A DNA stretch of 64,000 nt from Dictyostelium firmibasis (taxonomy: Eukaryota > Evosea > Eumycetozoa > Dictyosteliales > Dictyosteliaceae). Both the position numbers and the translations under genes were made by a program. The stretch's first letter is position 1, and every line of letters begins with the position of its first letter. This document shows positions 35,646-54,897 of the stretch, piece after piece. The DNA is taken from the NCBI GenBank assembly GCA_036169595.1, contig CM069767.1:3410001-3474000 (forward strand), written 5' to 3'. The notes under the pieces are model-generated. The model saw only the letters and a program-made list of their open reading frames with translations. It was not told where the DNA came from and did not search any database.

Positions 35646-38600
35646 TTAGTTTTGCATTTTGTTCACTTTATTTTTTATTGAATTCATTAAAACTCTATCT
35701 CTTTTCTTTTTTACAACAAAATAGACAGAGGAGACAATTACAACAGCAGAAAAACCAACAGAACCAATAATAATACCAGCTAATTGAGAAGTGGTTAAAC
35801 CAGATTTGTTTTTTGTACAAACTGAGTCATTATTATCAGATGCTGATTTACTATCGATAAGTACTGAAAAATCTGGATCTACAATTATTGATTTAGTATA
35901 GTATGGAATTGTAATACCAATAAATGATTGTAGTGACGATGATGAACTATCAATAACATTTAATGATGAATCTAATAAAACATTATCAACACTTTTAACA
36001 ATATTATCAATGATTGCACGTTTAATAAATCTACCATAGAGTGAATGATTTTCAATTTGAATCTTTAAATAATTTGAATCATCACCTGTTGATGTATTAC
36101 CGAATTGATTCGATGAACAAATATCATTTGAATTCAATGTTAATGATGCTGACATTACCAATTGAAGTTGATTTAGTTTATTAACGAATGGATAGTTTGT
36201 AATTTCAATTGTATATTTAATTGTTGATGGATTCATTGTTAAATTTTGATTTGCAAATTCAATTGATGTTGTTTGATTAAACCATTCTAAAGTTACTGTA
36301 ATATTTGTACTAGATATTTTTGTAAAGTATTGATTTTTAAATTGATTAATTGGTGTATAAATCCATTGATCAAAAATGTGATTCTTTACTTCTTCGTTAT
36401 TAAAATTTAATTCTCTTAATGATACTAAAGATACTAATGATTTAAATATCATTTTTTGAGATTCTTCACTACTTGTTTGATTGTTATCTGTTGGTGTTGT
36501 TGGAATTTCAGTTTGTGGATTTGTTGTATTAATTGTTGGTTGTGGTACAATAATAATTTGAGAAGTACAAGTTAATCCAATCCAAGGTGCATAACAAATA
36601 CAACCTGCTGATGAACAATAACCTTGATTTTTACCACCACATTCTGGATTACCTTGACATTTTTGTGGTGCATTTGTTGGTATTGGTGTTACCGTTGGAA
36701 TTGGAGTTGATGTTGGTGTTGGTGTTTTAGTAGAATTAAAATAAATTGGTTTAACTGTAAATTCATTTGAAGTGAAACTTGAACTTGTAAATGCTTTAAT
36801 AATGAATGGTTTTCCTGTTTTTTTGATACCTGTTGCTCTAATTGCTGATGATCCAAATGAATTTATTGATGTTGCTGAATTTGGTGATAGAGTACTATCA
36901 TTGTATACAAAGTCAATACGAGAAATGCTCTTTAAACCTCTACCAAATATGATTAATTCACCACTATCGTCATCTGAATAGTATGGGTTTGTTGATTGAA
37001 TAACTGGTTGACCAAATGAAAGTGTTGTGTTTGTATAATAGTTTGAATTTGTGATATTAAGAATATCGTCAGCTGAAAAACCATAAAAGAAACCAACATT
37101 ATTTACAATACCATATAACGAAAAAGTCAATGCATTAGGATAACCAAAGCCTAATGGTAATTCTGTTGAACATTTATAAACTACATTATTGGTATTATAT
37201 GATATTATAGTTGAAATACATTTTACTAAACCAGAGAATAAAGAGTTTATATAAACAATTGGTAATTGATCTTGTTTTATACCGTTTACACCTGGATCTA
37301 TTGAAAAATCGAATGAAATTGTTCTATTGGTTGCACCTACATCAATTGTTGTTGTTGATGATTTAAATGATAACAATATTGGTTTTGATCCTGGTGTTGA
37401 TAACGGAGTTGGACATGTAAATGATAATACTGTAATTTCATCGACTCCAACATCTAAGAAGTTAATAAATGGGTTAATTATCGAAGAAGTTGGCATTATT
37501 GGAACATATTGATTGAATCTTGATGCTATTTTATTTGTATCGAATAAAATTACTCTAACGATTCTATATTCTTGAGATATACATGGTTCTGATATATTGA
37601 TTTTAATTTGATATTGACAATTAAATTTATCACCTATTACATTATTGATTGTAAAATTAAATTCATATGTTGAACTATCTACAGATCCCATAACTTTGAT
37701 ATATCCACTTTCGAATCCATTTAAATCATCTGTAATATTAAATTTCCAACCTACTGTACCTGTTGTTGAAATTATTGAGCCATTTCCAATTTTTTCAATT
37801 GATCTAAAAATTGGTCCTTGATTGTCAAGTTCTTTTTTTTTTTTGAGAAAAAAAAAATTGGTAAGTTTAATTTTTATTATATTAATTTTAATAATTTAAT
37901 AATTCTTACCAGTATCTTTTGCAAAGAGAGAATTGGTTAATTCGTTACTGTAGATTACAGAAGTTGCTAGTCCGAATTCAATAGCATATTGAATATCACC
38001 AAAAATATTATTTTTTGGTAATATGAACTTGCTCTCGAATTTTTTACTTGAGTTATTATATATGAACGGGTTCCTATACAATATAATAGGATCATTGATA
38101 TCTCTATCAATTGGAAATGAAATTATATCAACTAATATAAATGCCATGGTTATATCTTGTGGAATTTCATCAGATTCAATATAGGCAACATTGTATGAAT
38201 CTGTAACCAAGTCTAAATCATTATTTAAGAATGTAATATTATTAAATGATGACATATTTAATTCTGTATTTAATAAAATATTATTATTATTAATAAAGGT
38301 AAAAAAAAATATCAAATAAGTAATCAAAAACATAATGTAATGAATAAAAAAACATGTTAATAATATCAATAATATATTTTATACATACTATATTGCATTT
38401 CCATTGGAATCTGGAGTGTAACAATAGGATTTATAGAAATTACATCACCTTGACTATAGATTATAAAATTTCCAGCTAAATCAGTTATCATAAAAGAATC
38501 AAGTTCAAAGGGAGATACAATTACTTCAAATGTACCATTGTAAATCGAACCACTGGCCAATGCATCAAAAGAATATTTTTGAGAAAAATCAATTTTTTGA

Positions 38601-39031
38601 ACTCCATTAACACTTTCGATATTTAATGTTAATAAATATTTGTAACTTGATATCCTAGTGAATTGATATGATAAAAGTTTTGGAGGTATTGTAGTTGTAT
38701 AGTTAAGAGGGATGATTTTTTCAGAAATTTCTTGCTTACTGTAAATACCAAACGAATAATAATTATTAACAATTAACGACCCCACTAAAGATTGAACTAA
38801 TGTGACTTTATGTGTATATAATGTATTGTTACCTGATATAAATCCGTATGGCCAACTTTGAACGAAACTAATGAAATAATTGTACGAATAATCTGTGTAC
38901 TGGTATGGAATTGTATTGGTGAATCCTACAACATACAATGGGATATCAATTTTCCTAATTAATGAAGTATACGATGAATTAACACCAATAAACGGTATCT
39001 CATAAACTATTATTTATTGGTATTAATATAA

Positions 39032-39130
<99 letters not shown>

Positions 39131-40338
39131 TAAAAAATATAAAAGTACAAACCTTTGATATTTGGTGTGAATGATAAAGAAGAAATAAATATTCCAAGAT
39201 TACTATAAAAAATACTATTTTGGGAAATTGCTCCACTATATGTAATATTTCCTTTTTTACCTTTAATTGGGACCATAAATGAGTTAGAATTAGAAGAGTT
39301 AATGTACTGGAAGGGTCTAGTGATGTTTGAATTCATATTTGATTGAAGCACTGGATTACAACCATAACCAAATTGAGTATAGTTATAGTTTGTCGATAAT
39401 ATATTTGGTGGAAAATATTCTAGTACGTGAATTGTAGGTAAATCCAGTTTAGAAACTTTTTTTTTTAAAAAATAAAAAAAAATAAAATAAAATAAAAAAT
39501 TAGTAATTTTTCAATTTTTAAAATATAACTTGAAAACTCCTTACATTGAGCGTAGTATGATTTAAATTTAAATGGGTAAAATCTATTTCCATTAAATGCC
39601 AATGTGACTTCTATATCCTGCGTTATATTATTTGAAAAATCAGGTGTCATTTGTACAATATAATTATATGGGGTACTACCACCTAAATATGTAAAGATAG
39701 TCTCTACAGAACCCATGGTTTTTATTAATTTTGGAAATGCTGGTTCTATTCCAGTAACTGAAACATAGTAATAAAAAATACCCCCTAAATAAAAGGGTTT
39801 CAATATACTCGTTATATTTAAACTATCAGTTTTAAAATCTTTAGAGAAAAAAAAAATAATTAATTATAAATTATAATTTTTAATTTTTAATTTTTTATTA
39901 GTTTTATTATTATAGTATTATGATTAAAAACTTACCATTACATGTTGACATTAATTGATATATATGAGTATTTGTATCATTTGTAGTGAATGTTATTTCT
40001 TGAACATAACTTCCAATTTTTGGACTACCAAGTGAATTTAACGAATACAAATATTTATTATCGGTTTGTATTTTTAAATCAAAATAATAATTTGTATCAT
40101 TAGATAGTGTTTTTATAATGGAGATACCACTTGAAACTTCTATTAAGATATCAAATTTATTGGCAAGACATGGGATATTATAAGAGTATGTTGGTACAAA
40201 AGAATAAATTGGGTCAACAACTGATGCTGACAACGTTGTCTCTGGCGTTATAGGTATAAATTGAGCATTATTAAAACTTAAAAAAAACAAAAATATAAAT
40301 AAAAATAAAAAAACAAAAAAATTCAATGATTCATTCAT
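35646..40338 (-). CDS. Array gene B: EGF/TIG single-pass cell-surface protein
   Basis: Exons 40338-39936, 39838-39545, 39455-39153, 39006-38389, 38263-37910 and 37831-35646 total 4,158 bases and 1,385 residues. The signal peptide is FFVFLFLFIFLFFLSFNNAQ, and the mature start QFIPITPETTLSASV is shared with C-F. Exons 1-5 are very close to gene C (for example FTNTIPYQYTDYSYNYFISF), including a matching TAA microsatellite in intron 3. The stalk is the shortest in the array (TKTPTPTSTPIPTVTPIP). EGF and membrane-proximal domains are essentially those of the other copies, but the tail (KKKRDRVLMNSIKNKVNKMQN) is of the gene A type rather than the C type. The 5' half and 3' end therefore have different closest relatives. 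Confidence 0.92.
39030..39126. repeat. (TAA)n microsatellite in intron 3 of gene B
   Basis: About 97 bp of TAA triplets within the intron between exons 3 and 4. A shorter tract occupies the same place in gene C. Confidence 0.9.
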
Positions 40339-41339
40339 TCTTGTTTGATTCTTAAAAAATGAAAAAAAAAAAAAAAAAAAAAAAATAAAATAAAATAAAA
40401 TAAAAAAAGAAAAAAAAAACTAAAAGTTTTTTATGTTTCGGATTTTTTTTTTTTTTTCTCTTATAATAAATATCTGGTCGAATTAGTTTTTTTTTTGTTT
40501 GAAAATGTATATGGTACCAAGATATTTTTTTTTTTTTAAAAAAAAAAAATGAAAAAAAAATGAAAAAAAAAAAAAAGAAAATTATAAATATTAATACTTA
40601 TAATTACTTTGGGTTCATTATTAAATAATAAAAAATTCATTTTGGTTCTAAATGGTACTGATTTTAATTTCTATCTTAATTATTTATTTAATTATAAAAA
40701 TAAGGAATGTTTGCAAGAAATCATAAAAAAAAATAAAAAAAAAGAAAAAAAAAAAAAATGTTTTGATAATTTTATTTTTTTTGAAATTTTTTTTAAAAAT
40801 TTTTTTTTTTTTAATCAGATTTCATCATAATTTTCAAAAAAATATAAAAAATAAAAATAAAAATAAAAATAAAAAATATTAAAAAGGTGTGAAAGTCGAT
40901 AGAAAAAAAGTGTTTTATTAAAAATTAGTATTTTTTTTTTTTTTTTTTTTTGTTTTTATTTTTTTTTTTTTTTAATTTTCATTTTTTTTTTTTTTTTATA
41001 TGCGACACATAAAATAATAATTGGTATCAATGAAATAAAGGTAATACCGTTTACACATTTATTTTCAAAATCAATTACCTTTAATTAACTTTATTTTATT
41101 TATTTTTATAAACTTTTTACATCCAATTTTTTTTTTAAAAATTTTTTTTTAAATTTTTTTTTTTTTCTTGTTTAATTTTTTCAAAAAAAAATAGTAATAG
41201 ACCATTTCCAATAATATATTTATAATAATTTTCTCATTAATAATATTGTATGAAGATTATTCATAAAACTAAATTCTGTATCGAATGATATTAAAATAGT
41301 AAATATTTGAAAAAAATTCAATTATTTTAAAAGTGTGGA
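40339..41339. other. Spacer between genes B and C, promoter half
   Basis: Upstream region of gene B. It shows clear sequence similarity to the region upstream of gene C (GGTACCAAGATATTTTTTT at about 40513 and 47113; AATTACTTTGG at about 40603 and 47215). A 73-codon plus-strand frame at 40609 falls in this duplicated segment but is not conserved in the other copy, so I do not call it a gene. Confidence 0.55.
40468..40475 (-). promoter_or_regulatory. Shared AGATATTT element upstream of gene B
   Basis: Octamer on the coding strand about 130 bp before the ATG, followed toward the gene by a long A-run and ATCCGAAAC. Confidence 0.3.
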
Positions 41340-42030
41340 ACAAATTAAAAGGGTATGTCTATTTATTATCCAAAGTTTTACAATTTTACAATAGGATTAA
41401 CTGTTCTTTTTTGAAATAGTTTCTACAACTAAAAGGTGATGCAAAAGGTGTAGATTCATCGTTGTTTTGAGGTGGGACAAATCTTAAAATTTTCAGGTAT
41501 AATAATCTTAGATTCAGTCATATGGAGCAACTAAAAAAATTAAACCAAATAGGTGAAGAGGTATCAATTGTTCATATTGATGGTTCAACATTGAGATTTT
41601 TTCATATGTTAATTAAAATAAATCATTATTATCAACATCGTCAACATCAACATCAACATCAACATCAACATTAACATTGGTATCCACCTCCACCATCATT
41701 ATCATTATTATCATTAATTCAAGTTCATTTCAATGGTTGTGATATTACATCAAAAATTCAATCATTGAACGATAATCCATTTAAATCTAAAAGATTTGAA
41801 TCATATGAAAATGAAGTTATTAATGTTAGTGTCATAATTATGGAATCACTATTTAATTTATTAGCAATAATCTATATAACATTATAAATAAAACATTGGG
41901 TTTTGGAGGTATTATCACAGTTTCAGGTAAGAGTTTATTAACAAATGACCAATAATTCAAAGTTAAATTATTGGCTAATAATGAAACAACAACTATAATT
42001 GTTCAGATAAAAGGACATTAAAGCAAAAGT
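41340..42030 (+). pseudogene. Gene relic downstream of gene C (E-set/TIG-like fragments)
   Basis: Coding-like plus-strand sequence in pieces, opposite in direction to the array. One piece reads SLIQVHFNGCDITSKIQSL followed by NDNPFKSKRFESYENEV; another reads GFGGIITVSGKSLL and FKVKLLANNETTTIIVQIKGH. The latter has the strand pattern of an IPT/TIG-type domain as found in Dictyostelium surface proteins. The frame is interrupted several times, so it is not functional. A shorter homologous copy lies downstream of gene D. Confidence 0.6.
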
Positions 42031-42209
42031 GAAAAGATTCCACCCATTTTTTTAAAAAAAAAAAAGAATTGCGAGGTAAAGAGAGTGAAAATTTTAGCGT
42101 AATTTAAAGCAATTTTTTATTTTTCGCAACCAGAAATGAAATAAAAAATGAAAATAAATATAAATAAATATTTTTTATAACAACAAAAAAAACGATGGTG
42201 AATTTTAAT

Positions 42210-45200
42210 TTATTTGTTATTATTCATTTCATTCATTTTTTTATTCACAGAGGCCACGAATCTCTTTTGATTTCTTCGATGAACAATAAAATAGACAGAG
42301 GTAATAATTATTACAGCAGCAAAACCAACAGAACCAATAATAATACCAGCTAATTGAGAAGTTGTTAAACCAGATTTGTTTTTTGTACAAACTGAATCAT
42401 CATTATCAGATGCTGATTTACTATCGATAAGTACTGAAAAATCTGGATCTACAATTATTGATTTAGTATAGTATGGAATTGTAATACCAATAAATGATTG
42501 TAGTGACGATGATGAACTATCAATAACATTTAATGATGAATCTAATAAAACATTATTAACGCTTTTAACAATATTATCAATGATTGCACGTTTAATAAAT
42601 CTACCATAGAGTGAATGATTTTCAATTTGAATCTTTAAATAATTTGAATCATCACCTGTTGATGTATTACCAAATTGATTCGATGAACAAATATCATTTG
42701 AATTCAATGTTAATGATGCTGACATTACCAATTGAAGTTGATTTAATTTATTGACGAATGGATAGTTTGTAATTTCAATTGTATATTTAATTGTTGATGG
42801 ATTCATTGTTAAATTTTGATTTGCAAATTCAATTGATGTTGTTTGATTAAACCATTCTAAAGTTACTGTAATATTTGTACTAGATATTGTTGTAAAGTAT
42901 TGATTTTTAAATTGATTAATTGGTGTATAAATCCATTGGTCAAAAATGTGATTCTTTACTTCTTCGTTATTAAAATTTAATTCTCTTAATGATACTAAAG
43001 ATATTAAAGATTTAAATATCATTTTTTGAGATTCTTCACTACTTGTTTGATTGTTATCTGTTGGTGTTGTTGGAATTTCAGTTTGTGGATTTGTTGTATT
43101 AATTGTTGGTTGTGGTACAATAATAATTTGAGAAGTACAAGTTAATCCAATCCAAGGTGCATAACAAATACAACCTGCTGATGAACAATAACCTTGATTT
43201 TTACCACCACATTCTGGATTACCTTGACATTTTTGTGGTGCATTTGTTGGTATTGGTGTTACCGTTGGAATTGGAGTTAAAGTTGGAGTTGATGTTGGTG
43301 TTGGTGTTTTAGTAGCATTATAATAAATTGGTTTAACTGTAAATTCATTTGAAGTGAAACTTGAACTTGTAAATGCTTTAATAATAAATGGTTTTCCTGT
43401 TTTTTTAACACCTGTGGCTTTAATTACTGATGATCCATATGAATTTATTGATGTTGCTGAATTTGGTGATAGAGTACTATCGTTGTATACAAAGTCAATA
43501 CGAGAAATGCTCTTTAAACCTCTACCAAATATGATTAATTCACCACTATTGTCATCTGAATAGTATGGGTTTGTTGATTGAATAACTGGTTGACCAAATG
43601 AAAGTGTTGTGTTTGTATAATAGTTTGAATTTGTGATATTAAGAATATCATCAGCTGAAAAACCATAAAAGAAACCAACATTATTTACAATACCATATAA
43701 CGAAAAAGTCAATGCATTAGGATAACCAAAGCCTAATGGTAATTCTGTTGAACATTTATAGACTACATTATTGGTATTATATGATATTATAGTTGAAATA
43801 CATTTTACTAAACCAGAGAATAAAGAGTTTATATAAACAATTGGTAATTGATCTTGTTTTATACCGTTTACACCTGGATCTATTGAAAAATCGAATGAAA
43901 TCGTTCTATTGGTTGCACCTACATCAATTGTTGTTGTTGATGATTTAAATGATAACAATATTGGTTTTGATCCTGGTGTTGATAACGGAGTTGGACATGT
44001 AAATGGTAATACTGTAATTTCATCGACTCCAACATCTAAGAAGTTAATAAATGGGTTAATTATCGAAGAAGTTGGGAGTGTTGGAAAATATTGATTGAAT
44101 CTTGATGCTATTTTATTTGTATCGAATAAAATTACTCTAACGATTCTATATTCTTGAGATATACATGGTTCTGATATATTGATTTTAATTTGATATTGAC
44201 AATTAAATTTATCACCTATTACATTATTGATTGTAAAATTAAATTCATATGTTGAACTATCTACAGATCCCATAACTTTGATATATCCACTTTCGAATCC
44301 ATTTAAATCATCTGTAATATTAAATTTCCAACCTACTGTACCTGTTGTTGAAATTATTGAGCCATTTCCAATTTTTTCAATTGATCTAAAAATTGGTCCT
44401 TGATTGTCAAGTTCTTTTTTTTTTTTGAGAAAAAAAAAATTGGTAAGTTTAATTTTTATTATATTAATTTTAATAATTTAATAATTCTTACCAGTATCTT
44501 TTGCAAAGAGAGAATTGGTTAATTCGTTACTGTAGATTGCAGAAGTAGATGGTCCATATTCAATAATATATTGAATATCACCAAACATATTATTTTTTGG
44601 TAATATGAACTTGCTCTCGAATTTTTTACTTGAGTTATTATATGTGAACGGGTTTCTATACAAAATAGTGGCAAAATCAGTGATATCTCTATCAATTGGA
44701 AATGAAATTGTATCAATTAATAAAAATGCCATGGGTATATCTTGTGGTATTTCATCAGATTCAATATAGGCAACATTGTATGAATCTGTAACCAAGTCTA
44801 AATCATTATTTAAGAATGTAATATTATTAAATGATGACATATTTAATTCTATATTTAATAAATATTATTATTATTTAAGGCAATAAAATTATCAAATAAG
44901 TAATCAAAAACATAATGTAATGAATAAAAAACGTCAATAATATATTTTATACATACTATATTGCATCTCCATTGGAATCTGGAGTGTAACAATTGGATTT
45001 ATAGAAATTACATCACCTAGATCATAATTCATATAATTTCCAACTAAATCAGTTATCGCAATAAAACCAATTTCAAAGGGAGATATAATTACTTCAAATG
45101 TACCATTGTAAATCGAACCACTGACCAATGTATCAATAAAAGAATATTTTTGAGAAAAAAAAATATTTCGAACTCCATTAACACTTTCGATATTTAATGT

Positions 45201-45635
45201 TAATAAATATTTGTAACTTGATATCCTAGTGAATTGATATGATAAAAGTTTTGAAAGTATTGTGGTAGTATAGTTAAGAGGAATGATTTTTTCAGAAACT
45301 TCATCTGGCTTACCGTCAATACCAAACGAATAATAATTATTAACAATTAACGACCCCACTAAAGATTGAACTAATGTGACTTTATGTGTATATAATGTAT
45401 TGTTACCTGAAATAAATCCGTATGGCCAACTTTGAACGAAGTTAATGAAATAACTGTAGGAATAATCTGTGTACTGGTATGGAATTGTATTGGTGAATCC
45501 GACAACATACAATGGGATATCAATATCGATAATCGATGAAATATAAAATGAATTAACTCCGATAGATGGTGCCTCATAAACTATTATTAATTGGTATTAA
45601 TATAAAATAATAATAAAATAATAATATTAATATAA

Positions 45636-45706
<71 letters not shown>

Positions 45707-46944
45707 TAAAAATAAAAAAAATAAAAATAAAAAAGTACAAACCTTTGATATTTGGTGTGAATGATAAAGAAGAAATAAATATTCCAAGAGTACTATAAAA
45801 ACTACTATTTTGGGAAATTGCTCCACTATATGTAATATTTCCTTTTTTACCTTTAATTGGGACCATATATGAGTTACCATTAGAAGACGTAATGTACTGG
45901 AAGGGTCTAGTGATGTTTGAATTCATATTTGATTGAAGCACTGGATTACAACCATAACCAAATTGAGTATAGTTATAGTTTGTCGATAATATATTTGGTG
46001 GAAAATAATCTAGTACGTGAATTGTAGGTAAATCCTGTTCAGAAACTTTTTTTTTTTTAAAAAATAAAAAAAAATAAAATAAAATAAAAAAAAAAATTAG
46101 TAATTTTTCAATTTTTAAAGTATGTCTTAAAAATTTACTTACATTGAGCGTAGTATGATTTAAATTTAAATGGGTAAAATCTATTTCCATTAAATGCCAA
46201 TGTGACTTCTATATCCTGCGTTATATTATTTGAAAAATCAGGTGTCATTTGTACCATATAATTATATGGGGCACTACCACCTAAATATGTAAAGACAGGT
46301 TGTACAGAACCCGAGGTGCCTATTGATTTTGGAAATGCTGGTTCTATTCCAGTAACTGAAATATAGTAATAAAAAGTACCCCCTAAATAAAAGGGTTTCA
46401 ATATACTCGTTATATTTAAATTATCAGTTTTAAAATCTTTAGAGAAAAAAAAAATTATTAATTATTAATTATTAAATATAAATTATAATTTTTAATTTTT
46501 TATTAGTTTTTATTATTATAGTATTATGATTAAAAACTTACCATTACATGTTGACATTAATTGATATATATGAGTATTTGTATCATTTGTAGTGAATGTT
46601 ATTTCTTGAACATAACTTCCAACTGTTGGAGCATAATTTGAATTTAACCCATACAAATATTTATTATCGATTTGTTTTTTTAAACTAAAATAATAACCTG
46701 TATCATTAGTTAATGTTCCTGTGATGGAAAAACCACTTGAAACTTCTATTAAGATATCAAATTTATTGGTAAAACATTGCATAAAATTAGAGTATAGTGG
46801 CACAAAAGAATAAATTGGATCAATAACTAATGCTGACAACGTTGTCTCTGGCGTTATAGGTATAAATTGAGCATTATTAAAACTTGAAAAAAACAAAAAT
46901 ATAAATAAAAATAAAAAAACAAATAAATTCGATAATTCATTCAT
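42210..46944 (-). CDS. Array gene C: EGF/TIG single-pass cell-surface protein
   Basis: Exons 46944-46542, 46436-46143, 46045-45743, 45580-44957, 44848-44492 and 44413-42210 total 4,185 bases and 1,394 residues. N-terminal exons are nearly those of gene B (PFYLGGTFYYYISVTGIEPAFPK; SFTPNIKG at the end of exon 3). The TIG-like segment begins QPVIQSTNPYYSDDNSGELI. The stalk is TKTPTPTSTPTLTPIPTVTPIP. The EGF module, membrane-proximal domain and helix follow. The tail HRRNQKRFVASVNKKMNEMNNNK is identical to that of gene D, and the 3' flank is also shared with D. This gene is thus B-like at its 5' end and D-like at its 3' end, the clearest single example of mosaic structure. Confidence 0.92.
45641..45701. 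repeat. (TAA)n microsatellite in intron 3 of gene C
   Basis: About 60 bp of TAA triplets at the same intron position as in gene B, shorter than in B. Confidence 0.88.
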
Positions 46945-47165
46945 TCTTGAGTGATTCTTAAAAATGAAAAAAAAAAAATGAAATAAAAAAAAAAGTAAAA
47001 AAATTTAAAGAATTTTGTGATTCGAATCGTGGGATTTTTTTTTTTTTTTTTCTCAATAATAATAAATATCTCACCAAATAGTTTTTTTGATTGAAAAATA
47101 TCTTTTGGCGGTGTGGTACCAAGATATTTTTTTCATTTTTTTTTCAAAAAAAAATGAAAAAAATG

Positions 47166-47196
<31 letters not shown>

Positions 47197-48059
47197 ATTA
47201 TTATAAACACTTACAATTACTTTGGTTTCTTTTGAATGGAATGAATTTTTTATTTAATAATATTACTAATTTTATTTTTATCTAAATATTTTATTTTGAG
47301 TTAAAAAAAATAAGGAATATGTGCAAGTTTAAAAAATAAAAAAAAAAAATAAAAAAAAAAAAAAAATAAATGTTTTGTTGATAATTGTATTTTTTTTTGA
47401 AATTTTTTATTTTTTTTTTTTTAATCAGATTTCATCGTAATTCTAAAAAAAATAAAAAAATAAAAATAAAAATAAAAAAAAAATATATTTTAGATATATT
47501 CTGTTTTTAAAAAGGTGTGAAAGTTGAAAAAAAAAAATGTGTTTTTTAAAATTGGTAACTTATTATTTTTTTATTTTTATTTTTATTTTTTTTATTTTCA
47601 TTTTTTTTATTTTCATTTTTTTTTTTTTTTTTTTTTTATGTCTCTATGAAATAAAACATACAATTACCTTTGTTTATTTAAACACTTTATTTTATTTATT
47701 ATTTTTGGTTTTTTTTTTTTTTTTTTTTTTTATTTTCTTTTTTTTTTTACATAAAAATAAATTTTTTTTTTTTTTTTGAGAATTAATAAATAAATAAATA
47801 AATAATTAAATAAAATATTAAAATAATAAATGATATCAGTCATTATCAACATCAAAAGTAAACCTATTATTAATTATTTTATAGGTTTATAAAGTATTTT
47901 TATTAATTAACTATTATCAACATTATCAGAGGGGATTTTTAATCAAATATGAAACTCAAAGTGTATCATCATATTATAGTTAATTTTGGTTTTCGTACCA
48001 TCATTCGATTAAAAAAAAAATACAAAAAAAATAATAATAAAAATAAAGATGAGAAATGA
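46945..48059. other. Spacer between genes C and D, promoter half
   Basis: Upstream region of gene C, with the shared AGATATTT element, a second AGATATTT-like site (about 47097-47104) and long T-rich runs with TTTTCATTTTTTTATTT repeats (47570-47635). No supported gene. Confidence 0.5.
47064..47071 (-). promoter_or_regulatory. Shared AGATATTT element upstream of gene C
   Basis: Octamer about 120 bp before the ATG. Toward the gene it is followed by an A-run and ATCCCACGATTCGAATCAC, a sequence partly shared with D and E. Confidence 0.3.
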
Positions 48060-48410
48060 GGTTATAACGGGGACAACATTAGTACAAGCACCAGTGACAA
48101 CGTCAGTAACAGCATCAGTAACAGTATCAGTAACAATACAGTAACAGCATCAGTAACAACAAATTTCAACCTCAAATTCAAATAAATTATCGCATCAGCA
48201 TCAGCACCAACATCTACATCGTCAACATCATCAACATCAACATCGGCATTAACATTAACATTAGCATCCACCATCATTATCATTATTATCATTAATTCAA
48301 GTTCATTTTGATGGTAGTGATATTACATCAGAAATTCAATCATTTAACGATAATCCATTTAAACCCAAAAGATTTGAATCATATGAAATAAAGTTATTAA
48401 TATGAGTGTC
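48060..48410 (+). pseudogene. Second, shorter copy of the gene relic (downstream of gene D)
   Basis: Homologous to the 3' part of the relic at 41.3-42.0 kb: both share ACATCAACATCAACATC repeats, CCACCATCATTATCATT, then IQVHF-D/N-G-x-DITS-x-IQS and NDNPFK-x-KRFESYE. It ends earlier and passes directly into the same GCGAGG(T/C)AAAGAGAGTGAAAA flank that precedes the 3' ends of both array genes. It is an inactive remnant duplicated along with the array. Confidence 0.6.
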
Positions 48411-48529
48411 GCGAGGCAAAGAGAGTGAAAAAATTTAAAGTAATTAATTTTCCAACCAGAAATGAAATAAAATATGAAAATAAATATAAATAAAATTTTT
48501 TAAAACAACAAAAAAAATGGTGGGGATTT

Positions 48530-53426
<4,897 letters not shown>

Positions 53427-54862
53427 TGTTGTGTGATGGAATAATATTTTTAAAAAAAAAAAAAAAAAAAAAAATTTTATGAGATTGCGGATCTTTATGA
53501 TGAAAAATATCTAATTTTTATTTTGAGTAATTGTGAAATTATTTCCGAGCTTTTGACTTATTTTTACACAGGTTTTTTGATATTTTTTGGTTTTTGAAAT
53601 GTTCGCTGCAACTAAATTAATTTTTATTTTATTTTTATTATTTTTTTCTTTTTTATTTTTTACAAAGAAATAAAATAAAAAAAAAATTACAAAGAAAGTC
53701 AAAGGTTGATTTTAATTTTATATTTAAATTAACCATGAAAATAAATAAATATTCTGTTTTAACAGATTTAATTTTTGTTCTTTTTTTTTTTTTGTTACAT
53801 GAAATTATGAATTTATGCTAAGTACTAAAAAAAAAAAAAAAAAAAAAATTATTTTAACATATTTTCAGAAAAAAAAAACTACAACCTTAATGGAAAAATA
53901 ATTTTTAAACAAATAAATGTAAAAATTTTAAAAATAAAAAAACACACTTTTTTTAAATATAAAAAAATAATTTTAAAATAAACTTGTTAGAGGTATTTAA
54001 ATTAATTTAATAAAACAAATTTCATTAAATTGGTGATTGTTTTTTATGAATTCATAAAAATAAAAAAAAAAAAAAATTTCGTTTTTTATTTGAAAGCTGC
54101 TCCACGATTTTTAAAACATAAAAGTTAAAAATTAATAAAAATTGGTTATAAAATCTTTTGGTGCGATGGATTTAGTAATTATAAAATTTGAGAAATGATT
54201 TAGTTTACTAATTCTTGAAGGTCTCTGGTGTATGGGTATAATTTGAGCATTTTTTTAAATTCTCAAAAAAAAAAAAAATAATAATAAATTTGGAAATTTC
54301 ATTTTTTTTCAACAAAAAAAAAAAAAAAAAATTATAATTTTTTAAAACATTTTTTCCTGAAAATATTATCAGTACTGAAAAAGTTATTCATTTTTTTTGT
54401 GAAAGATGTTAACTGAAACCTATCGTTCATTAAAAAAATCTTAAAAAAAAATCATGAAAAAAGTTGAAAATGTTGTTTTTTGCTGTTTTTTTTTTTTTTT
54501 TTTTTTTGCAAGAATCTCAAAAAACAAGATAAAATATGTTTTTCCTTTGACTAAATTTAAATTTTTAAAAACAAATGTATATTCAACAAAAATTTTTATA
54601 ATAAAAAGCTATATAGCTTTTATATATTTAGACAATAATTTTTTATTTTTTTTTTTCAAAATAATAATTTTTTTCTTTCTCACAGCATAAATAAAAAAAA
54701 ATTGTTATATAATTTTAAAAAATATAATGGCGCTTTAGGGTTGATGATATATATTTTTTTTTATTATTATGAAATAATTATTTTTATTATTTATTTATTT
54801 ATTTATTTCCGGTTAACTGGCAAAAATTTTAAAAAATACAATTTGTGAATTTGTTTACTACC

Positions 54863-54897
<35 letters not shown>

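Noticed and set aside
36772-36981. Repeated 61-71 codon plus-strand frames inside every array gene
   Set aside because: They are antisense to the conserved exon 6 and recur only because that exon is duplicated.
40609-40830. 73-codon plus-strand frame in the B-C spacer
   Set aside because: It ends in Lys/Phe homopolymer and is not preserved in the homologous C-D spacer.
47537-47779. 80-codon Phe-rich plus-strand frame
   Set aside because: It is a translation of T-run repeats only.
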